Shown one piece after another: positions 15,586 to 25,566 of a DNA stretch of 64,000 nucleotides. The position numbers and the translations under genes are program-made. The DNA comes from Agromyces marinus. Its GTDB lineage: Bacteria > Actinomycetota > Actinomycetes > Actinomycetales > Microbacteriaceae. The notes below the pieces were generated by a model, which saw nothing but the letters and a program-made list of their open reading frames with translations, was not told where the DNA came from and searched no databases. The stretch spans positions 2,604,001-2,668,000 of the forward strand of contig NZ_CP087879.1 of NCBI RefSeq assembly GCF_021442325.1. Direction: 5' to 3'. The stretch's first letter is position 1; each line of letters opens with the position of its first letter.

Positions 15586-15599
15586 AAGTGGAACCGATC
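15586..15599 (+). repeat. Target-site duplication, right, IS copy 2
   Basis: AAGTGGAACCGATC, identical to 14680-14693. Confidence 0.75.
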
Positions 15600-15620
15600 T
15601 TGGGCCATTAAAGGGCCATT
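15599..15620 (+). repeat. CTTGGGCCATT plus GGGCCATT, candidate integrase arm sites near attR
   Basis: A full 11-mer at 15599-15609 and a shortened copy at 15613-15620, followed by the palindrome CCATTAATGG. They lie about 105-125 bp inside attR, in the same orientation as the tandem pair near attL. Confidence 0.5.
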
Positions 15621-15723
15621 AATGGTCCAAGAAGCAACTGAAACCAACTACGACGATTTCGCGGAATCCCTGATCAGCGCGATATCGCAACCACAAGAAC
15701 AGTGCCGAAAACCGCCCAGGCTC

Positions 15724-15797
15724 ACTGAAAATCGAAAGGTCACCGGATCGATGCCGGTCGGAGCCACAGTCAAAACCCCCGGTTTACCGGGGGTTTT
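15724..15797. repeat. attR (74-bp direct repeat, right)
   Basis: An exact copy of 1188-1261: tRNA-Phe 3' part and terminator, here without the 5' half of the tRNA. The T run after the hairpin is longer (six T). This is the junction with the chromosome downstream of the original tRNA gene. Confidence 0.95.
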
Positions 15798-15920
15798 TTC
15801 GTGTCAGCGGGTCATTCCGCGCGACGCTCGGTGAGACTGTGCCGGTCGTTCGCGCTGCCATCCACGCTCGGGCGGCTCGGGCAAGCTCCGCGGCATCCGT
15901 CGCCGAGGCTCATGTGCGTC

Positions 15921-17182
15921 TCAGCGGTGGATCTGCCTGCGTGATCTTGGTGCGGCGCCGTCGGGCGAGATGCCGTCGCGATGCCCGAGCGCGTAGCGCA
16001 TGCCGAGGGTACCGGCGGTGACACCGTGGACGACGACACTCAGCAACACGGTGAACGCGACGACCGAGACCGCTTGACCGGCCGCCGCCGAAGGCGCGAG
16101 CTCCTCGATCGCGAGGAGCGCGAACACGACGGAGGCGAGACCTCGCGGACCGAACCATCCGATGAAGAGGACGGTGGGCCGGTCCTGCCCGGTGCCGAGC
16201 ATGCCGAGCGCGACGGGAACGAGCCGGATCGCAGTCAGGCTCAGCATCGCGTAGACGAGGGTCCACACCGAGAAGTACTCGAAGGCGACGGGAACGAGCG
16301 CCGCACCGAAGAGGAACCACACCGCGAGCGAGAGCATCTCTCCCAGCAGTTCCGGGAACTCCCCGACCTCGGCCGCGTCGACGACGTCCCGAGGCAGTGC
16401 CGCACCGAACGCCATCCCCGCGACGAACGCCGCGATGAACCCATTGCCGCCGAGACCCCCGGCGACCGCGAAGCTGCCCACAGCTGCCGCCAGTGTGGCC
16501 AGACGGCGCCCTCCGGAGAGGATCCAGCCCCGGCGCGCCCCCGACGCGATCAGCTTCGCCGCGACGAGTCCGATGGCGAGTCCTGCCAGGATGCCGATGG
16601 CCAACTCGAGCAGTGGATGGACGGCGGCGGTGTCGGCGTGGTGCCCGTCGAGTTGGTCGGCGGCGACGGCGAGCATGAAGACGACGATCGGGGTGACGAT
16701 GCCGTCGTTGAGTCCACTCTCGACGTTGAGGGCGCGACGCACCCGCCTCGGTATCCGCTCGTCGTTGATCACCTGGGCGCTCAGGGCGGCATCGGTGGGC
16801 GCGAGAGCGGCACCGACGAAGCCCGCGAGTGCCCACGTGAAGTCCTGGAAGAGCCACGCCGCCGCGAGCGCGCCGAGCAGCACCGTCAGTGGGAGGCCGA
16901 TCCCGAGCAACCGCGCGGGCAACCCGATGTCGTGCCGGAGCCTCGTCAGGTTCACCCTCGCCGCGTCAGCGAACAGCAGCAGCGCCAGCGTCAGCTCGGC
17001 GAGGAGATGGATCGCCGGTGCTTCGACGTCGACGCTCAGGGCCCCCAGGCCTGGTTCGCGAGCACGAATCCGAGAACCGAGAACACGAGGGGACCTGTGA
17101 TGTTCCAGCGGAGGAGGCGCCCCGAAACGACCGTCCACCCGAGGATCAGGAGCATGAGTACGGCGAACGTGGTCTCCGTCAT
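15921..17182 (-). pseudogene. CPA1-type Na+/H+ antiporter, broken by a one-base frameshift
   Basis: The start at 17182 (ATG) has GGAGGGG upstream. The first 48 residues (MTETTFAVLMLLILGWTVVS ... VLANQAWG) end in a stop at 17036. The remaining protein continues in another frame from LSVDVEAPAIHLLAELTLAL, with the conserved ALAPTDAALSAQVI, LNVESGLNDGIVTPIV, GFIAAFVAGMAFG and GWFGPRGLASVVF motifs of cation:proton antiporters, about 12 membrane segments in all. The total is 1262 nt, one short of 421 codons. Adding one G to the GGGGG run at 17040-17044 would restore a 420-aa protein (AWGALSVDV). Either a recent inactivation, a slippage site or a sequencing error. Confidence 0.85.
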
Positions 17183-17485
17183 CACTCGGTCCCCTCCATC
17201 TCCTCTGGACGGCCGAGCGAACGACTCGCGACGCCCACCGGGTGCGATCGTTCGGATCGTACGTCGCGCCAGGACGTGCGACAACATGCGGTCTGCGTGA
17301 AGCAACCGCAGCGGGCGACGCGTCGTGGGGGTCTCGGCGCGAAGCTGCGTCGTCGACGTCGAGCCCGACCACGGGGGTGATGCCGACGAGCGAAGGACTG
17401 GCGACCCTTGCGCTCGCGACGGCCGGTCGGCTTGGGTGGTCGGAGCAGGTGAACCGACGACCGACCACCGATCAGGGGATGCGCG
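17183..17485. other. 303-bp divergent intergenic region
   Basis: It separates the antiporter (minus) from the YggT-like gene (plus). No clear hairpin, palindrome or additional gene is seen; open frames crossing it show no family pattern. Confidence 0.6.
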
Positions 17486-18034
17486 ATGACGACGACCGAG
17501 AGCGGAACAGCGAGCACGGCACCGGCCGAGTGGAAGCCGCCGTGGTACCTGCGGCTGCTCAAGGGCGCGGCGTGGGTGCTCTACGCGTGGGTGCTCGTCG
17601 GGATCGTCGCGCTCGCGCTGCGGGTGTTCCTGCTCGCGTTCTCCGCGAACCCCGATGCGGCGTTCACGGCGTTCGTGTACCGGGTCTCCGAGGATTTCAT
17701 GCGGCCGTTCCGCGGGATCTTCCCGACCCCCGAGATCGGTGAGACCGGCTACCTCGACGTCTCCGCGATCTTCGCGATCATCATGTACCTGCTGCTGGCC
17801 GGCCTCGTCGGCGCGGGGATCGCAGCCCTGGCGCGGCGTATCGAACGGGCCGAGCGTCGGCACCGCGACGAGGTGAATCGGGCGTGGATGGCACGGCACG
17901 TGGCATCCGCCGACCCCGCGTACCACGTCAGGATCGAGGCGGAGTCGCCGCCGCCCGGTCCGGCCCAGCCCGGCTCGACGTCGGCCCAGCCGGGCCCGGC
18001 GCAGGCCCCGCCCGGCAGCACTCCGCTGCCGTAG
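17486..18034 (+). CDS. YggT-family membrane protein
   Basis: A 182-aa protein. There are two membrane helices: WVLYAWVLVGIVALALRVFLLAF (about 30-52, written here only as a span) and a second at about 92-115 (IFAIIMYLLLAGLVGAGIAA). Between them is the family loop YRVSEDFMRPFRGIFPTPEI. The C-terminal 65 residues are a charged helix then a Pro/Gly/Ser-rich tail. YggT proteins are small membrane proteins linked to osmotic tolerance and envelope assembly; the exact role is unsettled. AGGGG lies about 9 nt before the ATG. Confidence 0.85.
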   Translation: MTTTESGTASTAPAEWKPPWYLRLLKGAAWVLYAWVLVGIVALALRVFLLAFSANPDAAFTAFVYRVSEDFMRPFRGIFPTPEIGETGYLDVSAIFAIIMYLLLAGLVGAGIAALARRIERAERRHRDEVNRAWMARHVASADPAYHVRIEAESPPPGPAQPGSTSAQPGPAQAPPGSTPLP

Positions 18035-18052
18035 GGCCCGCGCCGGCGCGGC

Positions 18053-18340
18053 TCAGAGCGCCTGGGGCAGGATGTCGAAGGACACGCGCCCGTCCTCCGC
18101 GACGCTCGCGTCGAGCGTCTTGTCGTCGAGGGCGATGGTCGCGCGCTCGCCCAGGTACACCCGGGCGCCCGAGTGCTCGACGACGGCGTCGCCGGTCTCG
18201 GGTGCGGGCGCGATGGCGACGCCGAACTGCGTCGCGGCCTGGTCCTCGGCCTCGATGCGGAGCCCCGATCCCTCGGGCGCGCCGTTGCCGGCGACGATCT
18301 CCTTCACGACGGTGGCCGCGGTGTCGGTCAGTGTGAGCAT
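18053..18340 (-). CDS. HesB/IscA-like protein lacking cysteines
   Basis: A 95-aa protein with the size and strand pattern of the Fe-S biogenesis fold: MLTLTDTAATVVKEIV, then GLRIEAEDQ, FGVAIAP, GARVYLGERATIALDDKTLD. The three cysteines that bind iron or clusters in true IscA/HesB proteins are absent; there is no Cys at all. It therefore cannot act as a classic A-type carrier. Similar Cys-free proteins are common in actinobacteria and have no proven role. GGAGG precedes the ATG by 5 nt. Confidence 0.8.
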   Translation of the reverse strand: MLTLTDTAATVVKEIVAGNGAPEGSGLRIEAEDQAATQFGVAIAPAPETGDAVVEHSGARVYLGERATIALDDKTLDASVAEDGRVSFDILPQAL

Positions 18341-18460
18341 GTCGTCCTCCTTGCGATCACGAGCGGGCCACGATTCCAGATCGAACGCGCTGCCACCACC
18401 CCGGTGCGGCGGTTTCGCTCGTCGCGTACCCTCACGGCCGCGCGCGTCGCGCGCGTGCGG

Positions 18461-19138
18461 CTACGACGCGTCGGGGCCCGGTTCGGCCGGCTCGCTCGTG
18501 CCGCGCAGCAGCACGGGAAGGGTGCGCGCAGCGTAGGGCGAGCCGTCGAAGTCCTCCTCGCGGTGGCCCATGAGCAGCCAGCTCTCGAACGACCGCTCGT
18601 AGGTGTCGAGGATGACGCGCACGGCGAGCACGGGCGGCCACGTGAATCGGCGGCCGAGCTTGCGCATGAGGTCTTCGAACACGGGCACGAGCCGTTCCAC
18701 GAACGATCGTTCGGCCGCCGCCGCGGCATCGCCGCCGCCGTCGGGCGAGGTGAGCGCGCGCAGCCGGCGCTGGGAGCGGATGATGAGCCCGCCGCGGTCG
18801 AGCGGCCACGAGTCGGCGAGCATCCGTGCGGCGACGCCGAGCGGGTCGGGCGCTGCCACCTCCGACGCGCCGGCGGCCGTGGCATCCGTCGCCTCGAACG
18901 CGTCGACGGCCGACCGCAGCCGGCTCACGCAGTCGAGGACCAACTGCTCGTTGACCGCGTCGAGGAGGTCGTCGTCAGTCGCGAAGAACCTGCGGAACGC
19001 CGTCGGGTGCACCCCGTTCTGCTCGCAGATGTCTGCGATGAGCCGGTCGTCGAGCGGCCGGCCGCTGCCGAGCGCGACGCGGGCCGCGCGTGTGAGCCGG
19101 TCGATCGTCACCTGTCGGTTCTCCGCGCCTCGGGCCAC
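18461..19138 (-). CDS. TetR-family transcriptional regulator
   Basis: A 225-aa protein. The start is placed at GTG 19138 (MARGAENRQ), with GGAGG 5 nt upstream, in preference to GTG 19144. The N-terminal HTH has LTRAARVALGSGRPL and ICEQNGVHPTAFRRFFATDD, a TetR-type recognition helix with Phe-Arg-Arg-Phe-Phe. The helical C-terminal ligand domain ends with LLMGHREEDFDGSPYAARTL. It lies 86 bp downstream of the alcohol dehydrogenase on the same strand and may regulate it. Confidence 0.8.
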   Translation of the reverse strand: MARGAENRQVTIDRLTRAARVALGSGRPLDDRLIADICEQNGVHPTAFRRFFATDDDLLDAVNEQLVLDCVSRLRSAVDAFEATDATAAGASEVAAPDPLGVAARMLADSWPLDRGGLIIRSQRRLRALTSPDGGGDAAAAAERSFVERLVPVFEDLMRKLGRRFTWPPVLAVRVILDTYERSFESWLLMGHREEDFDGSPYAARTLPVLLRGTSEPAEPGPDAS

Positions 19139-19224
19139 GCCCACCTCCGGTCCGTCTCGCTCGCTCCGTCGAGGCTACCCCGCTCGGCGGGGATCGCCCG
19201 ACCGGGGGCCGAGAGCGGATGCCG

Positions 19225-20268
19225 CTACAGCTCGACGACCGTCATGCGCGAGCCCGCACCGCCGGCGCGTCCCATCGCGGCGAGCGCCTCGGGGACGTCC
19301 TGGAGGCCGATGGTCCGGCCCACGAGCTCGATGGGCCGGAACGCCTCGGAGGCGACGGCCCCGAGCATGTCGGGGTACTCGCGTGCGGCCATGCCGTGGC
19401 TGCCGAGGATCTCGAGTTCGCCGTCGATGACGGCGTCCATGGGCATCGCGGCGGTGGCGCTCTCGGCGAGCATGAGGCCGATCTGCACGTGGCGTCCGCG
19501 CTTCTTCAGGCTGCGGACCGAGGCGAAGGAGGTCGCGGAGCTGCCGAACGCGTCGACGGAGAGATCGACTCCGCCGCCGCTGGCCTCGCGGATGCGTTCG
19601 GCGGCGCCCTCGCCGCCGCGGATGGGGGTCGCCCCGAGTTCGGCGGCCGCGGCGAGCGCGGCGTCCGACACGTCGACGCCGAACACCGGCACGCCGGCCG
19701 CGACGGCGATCATGATCGCGGACAGGCCGACCCCGCCGCATCCGTGGACGGCGACCTGTTCGCCGGGCTGGAGGCGGCCGCGCGTGATGATGGCGCGGTA
19801 CGCGGTCGCGAACCGGCAACCGAGTGAGGCTGCCTCGATGAATCCGAGCGTGTCGGGCAGGCGGATGAGGTTGAGTTCGGCCTCGTCGACGACGACGTAC
19901 TCGGCGAACGAGCCCCAGTGGGTGAAGCCGGGTTGGCGTTGCGCGTCGCAGACCTGTTCGTTGCCGGTCGCGCATTCGCCGCAGCGGCCGCAGGCGCAGA
20001 TGAAGGGTGCGGTCACCCGGTCGCCGACGGCCCATCCGGCGTCGGTGCCGACGTCGGTGCCGAGTTCGGCGATCTCGCCGGCGAACTCGTGCCCGGGCAC
20101 GTGCGGCAGGGCGACGGCCGGGTCGTGGCCGCTCCAGGCGTGCCAGTCGCTTCGGCAGAGCCCGGTCGCGCGCACGCGGACGAGCGCTCCGCGCGGGGGG
20201 CAGTCGGGGCGGTCGAGCTCGACGATTTCGGGTTCGTCGCCGAATCCGCGGTACATGACGGCGCGCAC
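19225..20268 (-). CDS. Zinc-dependent alcohol dehydrogenase (MDR superfamily)
   Basis: A 347-aa protein. GTG 20268 is chosen because GAGGAGG sits 5 nt upstream and the reading MRAVMYRGFG matches the usual start; the frame is open much further but without family similarity. The catalytic zinc ligands are in GLCRSDWHAW and PGHEFAGEIAEL. The structural zinc is bound by four Cys in CACGRCGECATGNEQVC (about 90-107). The Rossmann glycine motif is VHGCGGVGLSAI (about 170). It oxidises an alcohol with NAD(P); the substrate is not evident. Confidence 0.92.
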   Translation of the reverse strand: MRAVMYRGFGDEPEIVELDRPDCPPRGALVRVRATGLCRSDWHAWSGHDPAVALPHVPGHEFAGEIAELGTDVGTDAGWAVGDRVTAPFICACGRCGECATGNEQVCDAQRQPGFTHWGSFAEYVVVDEAELNLIRLPDTLGFIEAASLGCRFATAYRAIITRGRLQPGEQVAVHGCGGVGLSAIMIAVAAGVPVFGVDVSDAALAAAAELGATPIRGGEGAAERIREASGGGVDLSVDAFGSSATSFASVRSLKKRGRHVQIGLMLAESATAAMPMDAVIDGELEILGSHGMAAREYPDMLGAVASEAFRPIELVGRTIGLQDVPEALAAMGRAGGAGSRMTVVEL

Positions 20269-20448
20269 AGGGTCCTCCTCGGGTGGTGGCCTGCCGCCCA
20301 TGGGCGGCACCGTGCGCCGGGTCGCGCGCCCCCTCGGCGATGACGTGACGGATGCCGCGGCGAGGCGACCACGGCATCCTATCGGTCGGGTGGTGTCGGC
20401 GCGGCCTGCTGTGGGCCGCTCCGATTCGCCCGTTCCGCTCGCGGGTTG

Positions 20449-20461
20449 ATTGTGGAACAAT
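20449..20461 (+). promoter_or_regulatory. 13-bp palindrome before the EamA gene
   Basis: ATTGT-GGA-ACAAT, a perfect inverted repeat ending 7 bp before the ATG at 20469. It stands out from the GC-rich surroundings and may be an operator. Confidence 0.4.
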
Positions 20462-20468
20462 TCAGCCA

Positions 20469-21473
20469 ATGCGCTCCGTCCTGCTCGTGCTCGCGGCCGC
20501 CGTGTGCTTCGGCACCACGGGGACCGCGCAGGCGCTCGGACCCGAAGCAGACCCGCTCTCGCTCGGCGCGGCGCGCATCCTGATCGGCGGTGGGGCGCTT
20601 GCGGGCGTCGCACTGGCCCTGCACGTCGCCGGACGTCGGCGGGACGCGACCGGGACATCCGTCGCACCGACGTCCGGCGACCGGACCCACCGGGTCCCCG
20701 CGTTCGCCCTTGCGGCGCTCGGCGCCGTCGGCGTGCTCGCGTACCAGCCGGCGTTCTTCCTCGGCACCGCGACCAACGGCGTCGCCGTCGGCACGGTCGT
20801 CGCGCTCGGGTCGGCGCCCGTGCTCACGGGTGCGCTCGACTGGGCGATCAGGCGGCGGCGACCCGGCCCCGCCTGGTCGGCCGCGACCCTGCTCGCGACG
20901 GTCGGCGTGACGCTCCTCGCGTCGGCGACGGGAACCGGTCCGGGCGCGGTCGACCCGCTCGGCATCGCCGCCTCCGTCGGCGCGGGCGGGTCCTATGCGG
21001 TCTACACGCTGTCGGGCAAGGCGCTGCTCGACCGCGGCTGGGCGCCAGCGGCGGCCATGGGCTCGATGTTCGGCATCGCGGCCGCGGTGAGCCTCCCGGT
21101 CCTGCTCGCCTCCGACGCGTCGTGGCTGGCCGAGCCGGGCGGCGTCGCGATGGCGTTGTGGCTCGGCCTCGTGACGACGACCGCGGCGTACCTCCTGTTC
21201 GGGGCGGGCCTGCGCGGCCTCGAGCCGGCGACGGTGTCCACGCTCACGCTCGCCGAGCCGCTGACCGCGACGCTGCTGGGCGTGCTGCTGCTGCAGGAAC
21301 GACTGCCCGGAACGGCCGTGCTCGGGCTGGCCGTGCTCGCGGCCGGCATCGTCGCGCTCGCCCTCGCGAACGGCAGGCGGATGCCGCGACGGCCGACCTC
21401 GACCCGGGTGTCGTCGGTCGCCGATAGCGTCCCAGCATGGGACGCATCCTCTTCGACACCGCCACCGCGCTGA
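20469..21473 (+). CDS. EamA/DMT-family transporter
   Basis: A 334-aa protein with about ten membrane helices in two EamA repeats. The first starts MRSVLLVLAAAVCFGTTGTA and the second includes AASVGAGGSYAVYTLSGKAL and LTLAEPLTATLLGVLLLQE, the usual repeat-end motif. This family exports amino acids or small metabolites. The ATG at 20469 is used because the helix starts there; the frame is open upstream. The last 12 codons overlap the next gene by 37 bp in a different frame. Confidence 0.88.
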   Translation: MRSVLLVLAAAVCFGTTGTAQALGPEADPLSLGAARILIGGGALAGVALALHVAGRRRDATGTSVAPTSGDRTHRVPAFALAALGAVGVLAYQPAFFLGTATNGVAVGTVVALGSAPVLTGALDWAIRRRRPGPAWSAATLLATVGVTLLASATGTGPGAVDPLGIAASVGAGGSYAVYTLSGKALLDRGWAPAAAMGSMFGIAAAVSLPVLLASDASWLAEPGGVAMALWLGLVTTTAAYLLFGAGLRGLEPATVSTLTLAEPLTATLLGVLLLQERLPGTAVLGLAVLAAGIVALALANGRRMPRRPTSTRVSSVADSVPAWDASSSTPPPR

Positions 21474-22003
21474 ACGGCTTCATCGCCGACGAGCAGAACT
21501 CGCTCGCCTGGCTGTTCGCCGTCGACGGCGGCACGACGCCCGATGCCGAGGTCCTCCCCGCGAACGCGGGCGTGCTCGTGGAGGGCTCGACGACGTACGA
21601 ATGGGTCCTTGCCGAGTCCGACATCCTCGCGCACCCGGAACGATGGCGCGAGTTCCACGGCGACCGACCGACCTTCGTGTTCACGACACGCGACCTGCCC
21701 GTGCCCGACGGCGCCGACATCACCTTCCTCCGCGGCGACGTCGCCGACGCGCTCCCGCGCCTGCGCGCCGCGGCCGGCGACACCGACATCTGGGTCGTCG
21801 GCGGCGGCGACCTCGCGGGGCAGTTCCTCGACGCCGGCGCGCTCGACGAGATCGCGGTGTCGATCGCACCGGTGCTGCTGACCGGCGGCGCTCCCCTGCT
21901 GCCGCGCAGGCTCGAGTCCGATCGCCTCCGGCTGGTCTCGGCGAAAGCGGTCGGCCAGTTCGCGCGACTGGTCTACGCCGTCGAGCCGCCCCGCGGCGCC
22001 TGA
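21437..22003 (+). CDS. Dihydrofolate reductase-like (RibD C-terminal domain) protein
   Basis: A 188-aa protein. It starts MGRILFDTATALNGFIAD, then has VLVEGSTTYEWVL, PTFVFTTRDLP and DIWVVGGGDLAGQFLDAGAL (the nucleotide-binding glycine motif) and EIAVSIAPVLLTGGAPLLP. This matches the small DHFR-fold 'dihydrofolate reductase family' proteins common in actinobacteria; they rarely replace FolA and the substrate is unknown. It overlaps the EamA gene by 37 bp, suggesting coupling. Confidence 0.88.
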   Translation: MGRILFDTATALNGFIADEQNSLAWLFAVDGGTTPDAEVLPANAGVLVEGSTTYEWVLAESDILAHPERWREFHGDRPTFVFTTRDLPVPDGADITFLRGDVADALPRLRAAAGDTDIWVVGGGDLAGQFLDAGALDEIAVSIAPVLLTGGAPLLPRRLESDRLRLVSAKAVGQFARLVYAVEPPRGA

Positions 22004-22022
22004 ACGCGGCCCGGGCCGCGCG

Positions 22023-22052
22023 GCGCAGGCGCAGGCGCAGGCGCAGGCGCAG
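22023..22052 (+). repeat. Hexamer microsatellite (GCGCAG)5
   Basis: Five perfect GCGCAG units between two convergent genes, 9 bp before the stop codon of the metallopeptidase on the other strand. It is prone to slippage but does not affect a reading frame. Confidence 0.9.
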
Positions 22053-22061
22053 CGGAGCTTC

Positions 22062-22934
22062 TCAGAGCTCGGAGTCCGGCACCTGGAGGGTGTTGCAGGC
22101 CCCGACGCCCTCGTCGTAGCCCGTGGCGAACCAGCGCACGCGCTGCTCGCTCGTCCCGTGCGAGAAGGTGTGCGGCGTCACCTGCCCCTGGGTCGCGGAC
22201 TGGATGCGGTCGTCCCCGACGCTCGCCGCGGCATCGATCGCCTGACGGTACTGGTCGGGACTGATCGGCTGCAGGAACGGGGTGCCGTCCGGGTCCTCGG
22301 TCGTCGACGCGGCGCCGGCCCACGCCCCGGCGAAGCAATCGGCCTGCAACTCGACGCGGACCGCGTTCGAGGCGGGGCCGGTGAGCCCGTCGCGCGTCGA
22401 GTCGAGCACGCCAGCGAGGTTCTGCACGTGGTGCCCCCACTCGTGCGCGACCACGTACATCTCGGCGAGCGGCCCGCCCTCCGCACCGAACTGCTGCTCG
22501 AGCTGCGCGTAGAACGAGGTGTCGAGGTAGATCGTCTGGTCCGGCGGGCAGTAGAACGGTCCCGTCGCCGATGACGCGTTGCCGCACCCGGTCGCGACCG
22601 CCTGGTCGAACAGCACGAAGCCCTGCGGCGACGCGTAGTCGAGCCCGATGCTCGGAGCGGCCTCGACCCAGTACTCCTCGAGCGACGCGGATGCACCCTG
22701 CATGCGGCAGTCGATGCGTTCGTTGGCGTCCTGTCCGGTCTCGCACTGCTCGAGCGCGGCATCCTCGCCGGACGGCGCGCCCGCACCGAGGAAGCCGCTG
22801 AGGTCGACGCCGAGGAACGAGCCGATCAGCACGAGCGCGAGCACGCCGATGCCGCCGCCGACGGCGATGCCCGTGGTGCGTCCACGCCGCGACGCCCTGC
22901 CGCCGCGGATGTCGGCATCGGGGTTGAAGGTCAT
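22062..22934 (-). CDS. Neutral zinc metallopeptidase (YpfJ family)
   Basis: A 290-aa protein. A basic cytoplasmic start (RGGRASRRGRTTG) is followed by one membrane helix (about 24-45). The exported domain has the zinc motif VVAHEWGHHVQNLAG (HExxH, about 165) and the downstream acidic ligand region VELQADCFAGAWAG, and ends with TPHTFSHGTSEQRVRWFATG. Family members are membrane-anchored putative peptidases of unknown substrate. Confidence 0.9.
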   Translation of the reverse strand: MTFNPDADIRGGRASRRGRTTGIAVGGGIGVLALVLIGSFLGVDLSGFLGAGAPSGEDAALEQCETGQDANERIDCRMQGASASLEEYWVEAAPSIGLDYASPQGFVLFDQAVATGCGNASSATGPFYCPPDQTIYLDTSFYAQLEQQFGAEGGPLAEMYVVAHEWGHHVQNLAGVLDSTRDGLTGPASNAVRVELQADCFAGAWAGAASTTEDPDGTPFLQPISPDQYRQAIDAAASVGDDRIQSATQGQVTPHTFSHGTSEQRVRWFATGYDEGVGACNTLQVPDSEL

Positions 22935-22943
22935 GGCCCGACG

Positions 22944-25271
<2,328 letters not shown>

Positions 25272-25299
25272 GGGCTCGACCGCGCCGTACGCTTGAGGC

Positions 25300-25506
25300 A
25301 TGCCCGTCCGCGACGCCTTCACGCCCGCCCGCCGCAAGCAGCTCATCGTCGGCATCATCGTGGGCGCCCTCGTCGGCGTCCTGATCAGCCTCTGGACCGG
25401 GTTCTGGCTGTGGATGCTCCCCGGCATCGCGGTGGGCCTGGCCGCCGGCGCGATCATGCGGCCGCCCGGCGACGAAACGGATGCCGCGGGCTCGCGTCGC
25501 CGCTGA
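25300..25506 (+). CDS. Small membrane protein of unknown function
   Basis: A 68-aa protein. A basic start (MPVRDAFTPARRKQ) is followed by two closely spaced hydrophobic helices (IVGIIVGALVGVLISLW and FWLWMLPGIAVGLAAGAIM) and a polar tail. It follows mdh by 28 bp on the same strand and may share its transcript. No family is recognised. Confidence 0.7.
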   Translation: MPVRDAFTPARRKQLIVGIIVGALVGVLISLWTGFWLWMLPGIAVGLAAGAIMRPPGDETDAAGSRRR

Positions 25507-25525
25507 CCTCGCGTTGCACGCACGA

Positions 25526-25552
25526 CGGGCCGGGCGCTTCGCGCCCGGCCCG
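25526..25552. terminator. Bidirectional hairpin terminator
   Basis: A perfect 12-bp stem CGGGCCGGGCGC / GCGCCCGGCCCG with a TTC loop, between the convergent small membrane gene and acyl-CoA oxidase. There is no T run, as is common in high-GC actinobacteria. Confidence 0.85.
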
Positions 25553-25566
25553 CCCCGTGTCATCCG

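Larger units (their letters stand above)
1188..15797. mobile_element. Integrative and mobilizable element in tRNA-Phe (14,536 bp period)
   Basis: A 74-bp perfect direct repeat bounds the element: the 3' part of tRNA-Phe and its terminator on the left and a tRNA fragment on the right. A tyrosine integrase and a small Xis-like protein lie directly inside the left end, transcribed towards the tRNA. The body carries a MobF relaxase but no recognisable coupling protein, VirB4 or other type IV secretion gene, so it looks mobilizable rather than self-transmissible. Cargo includes hipBA, a HEPN-like two-gene module, a GIY-YIG nuclease and several unknown genes. G+C is visibly lower than in the flanking chromosome, especially at 3.5-6.7 kb. 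Two IS481-family copies sit near the right end. Confidence 0.93.
15586..15920. other. 335-bp stretch without a credible gene, containing attR
   Basis: It holds an IS flank, arm-like repeats, about 100 bp of lower-GC element end (15621-15723), attR with a second terminator copy, and 120 bp of chromosome before the antiporter's stop. A 70-codon frame at 15622 runs across attR and reads the tRNA fragment, so it is not taken as a gene. Confidence 0.7.

Noticed and set aside
15622..15834. A 70-codon plus-strand frame at the right end of the element
   Set aside because: It reads through attR and the duplicated tRNA fragment and terminator, so its C-terminal half is not protein-coding; no ribosome site precedes it.
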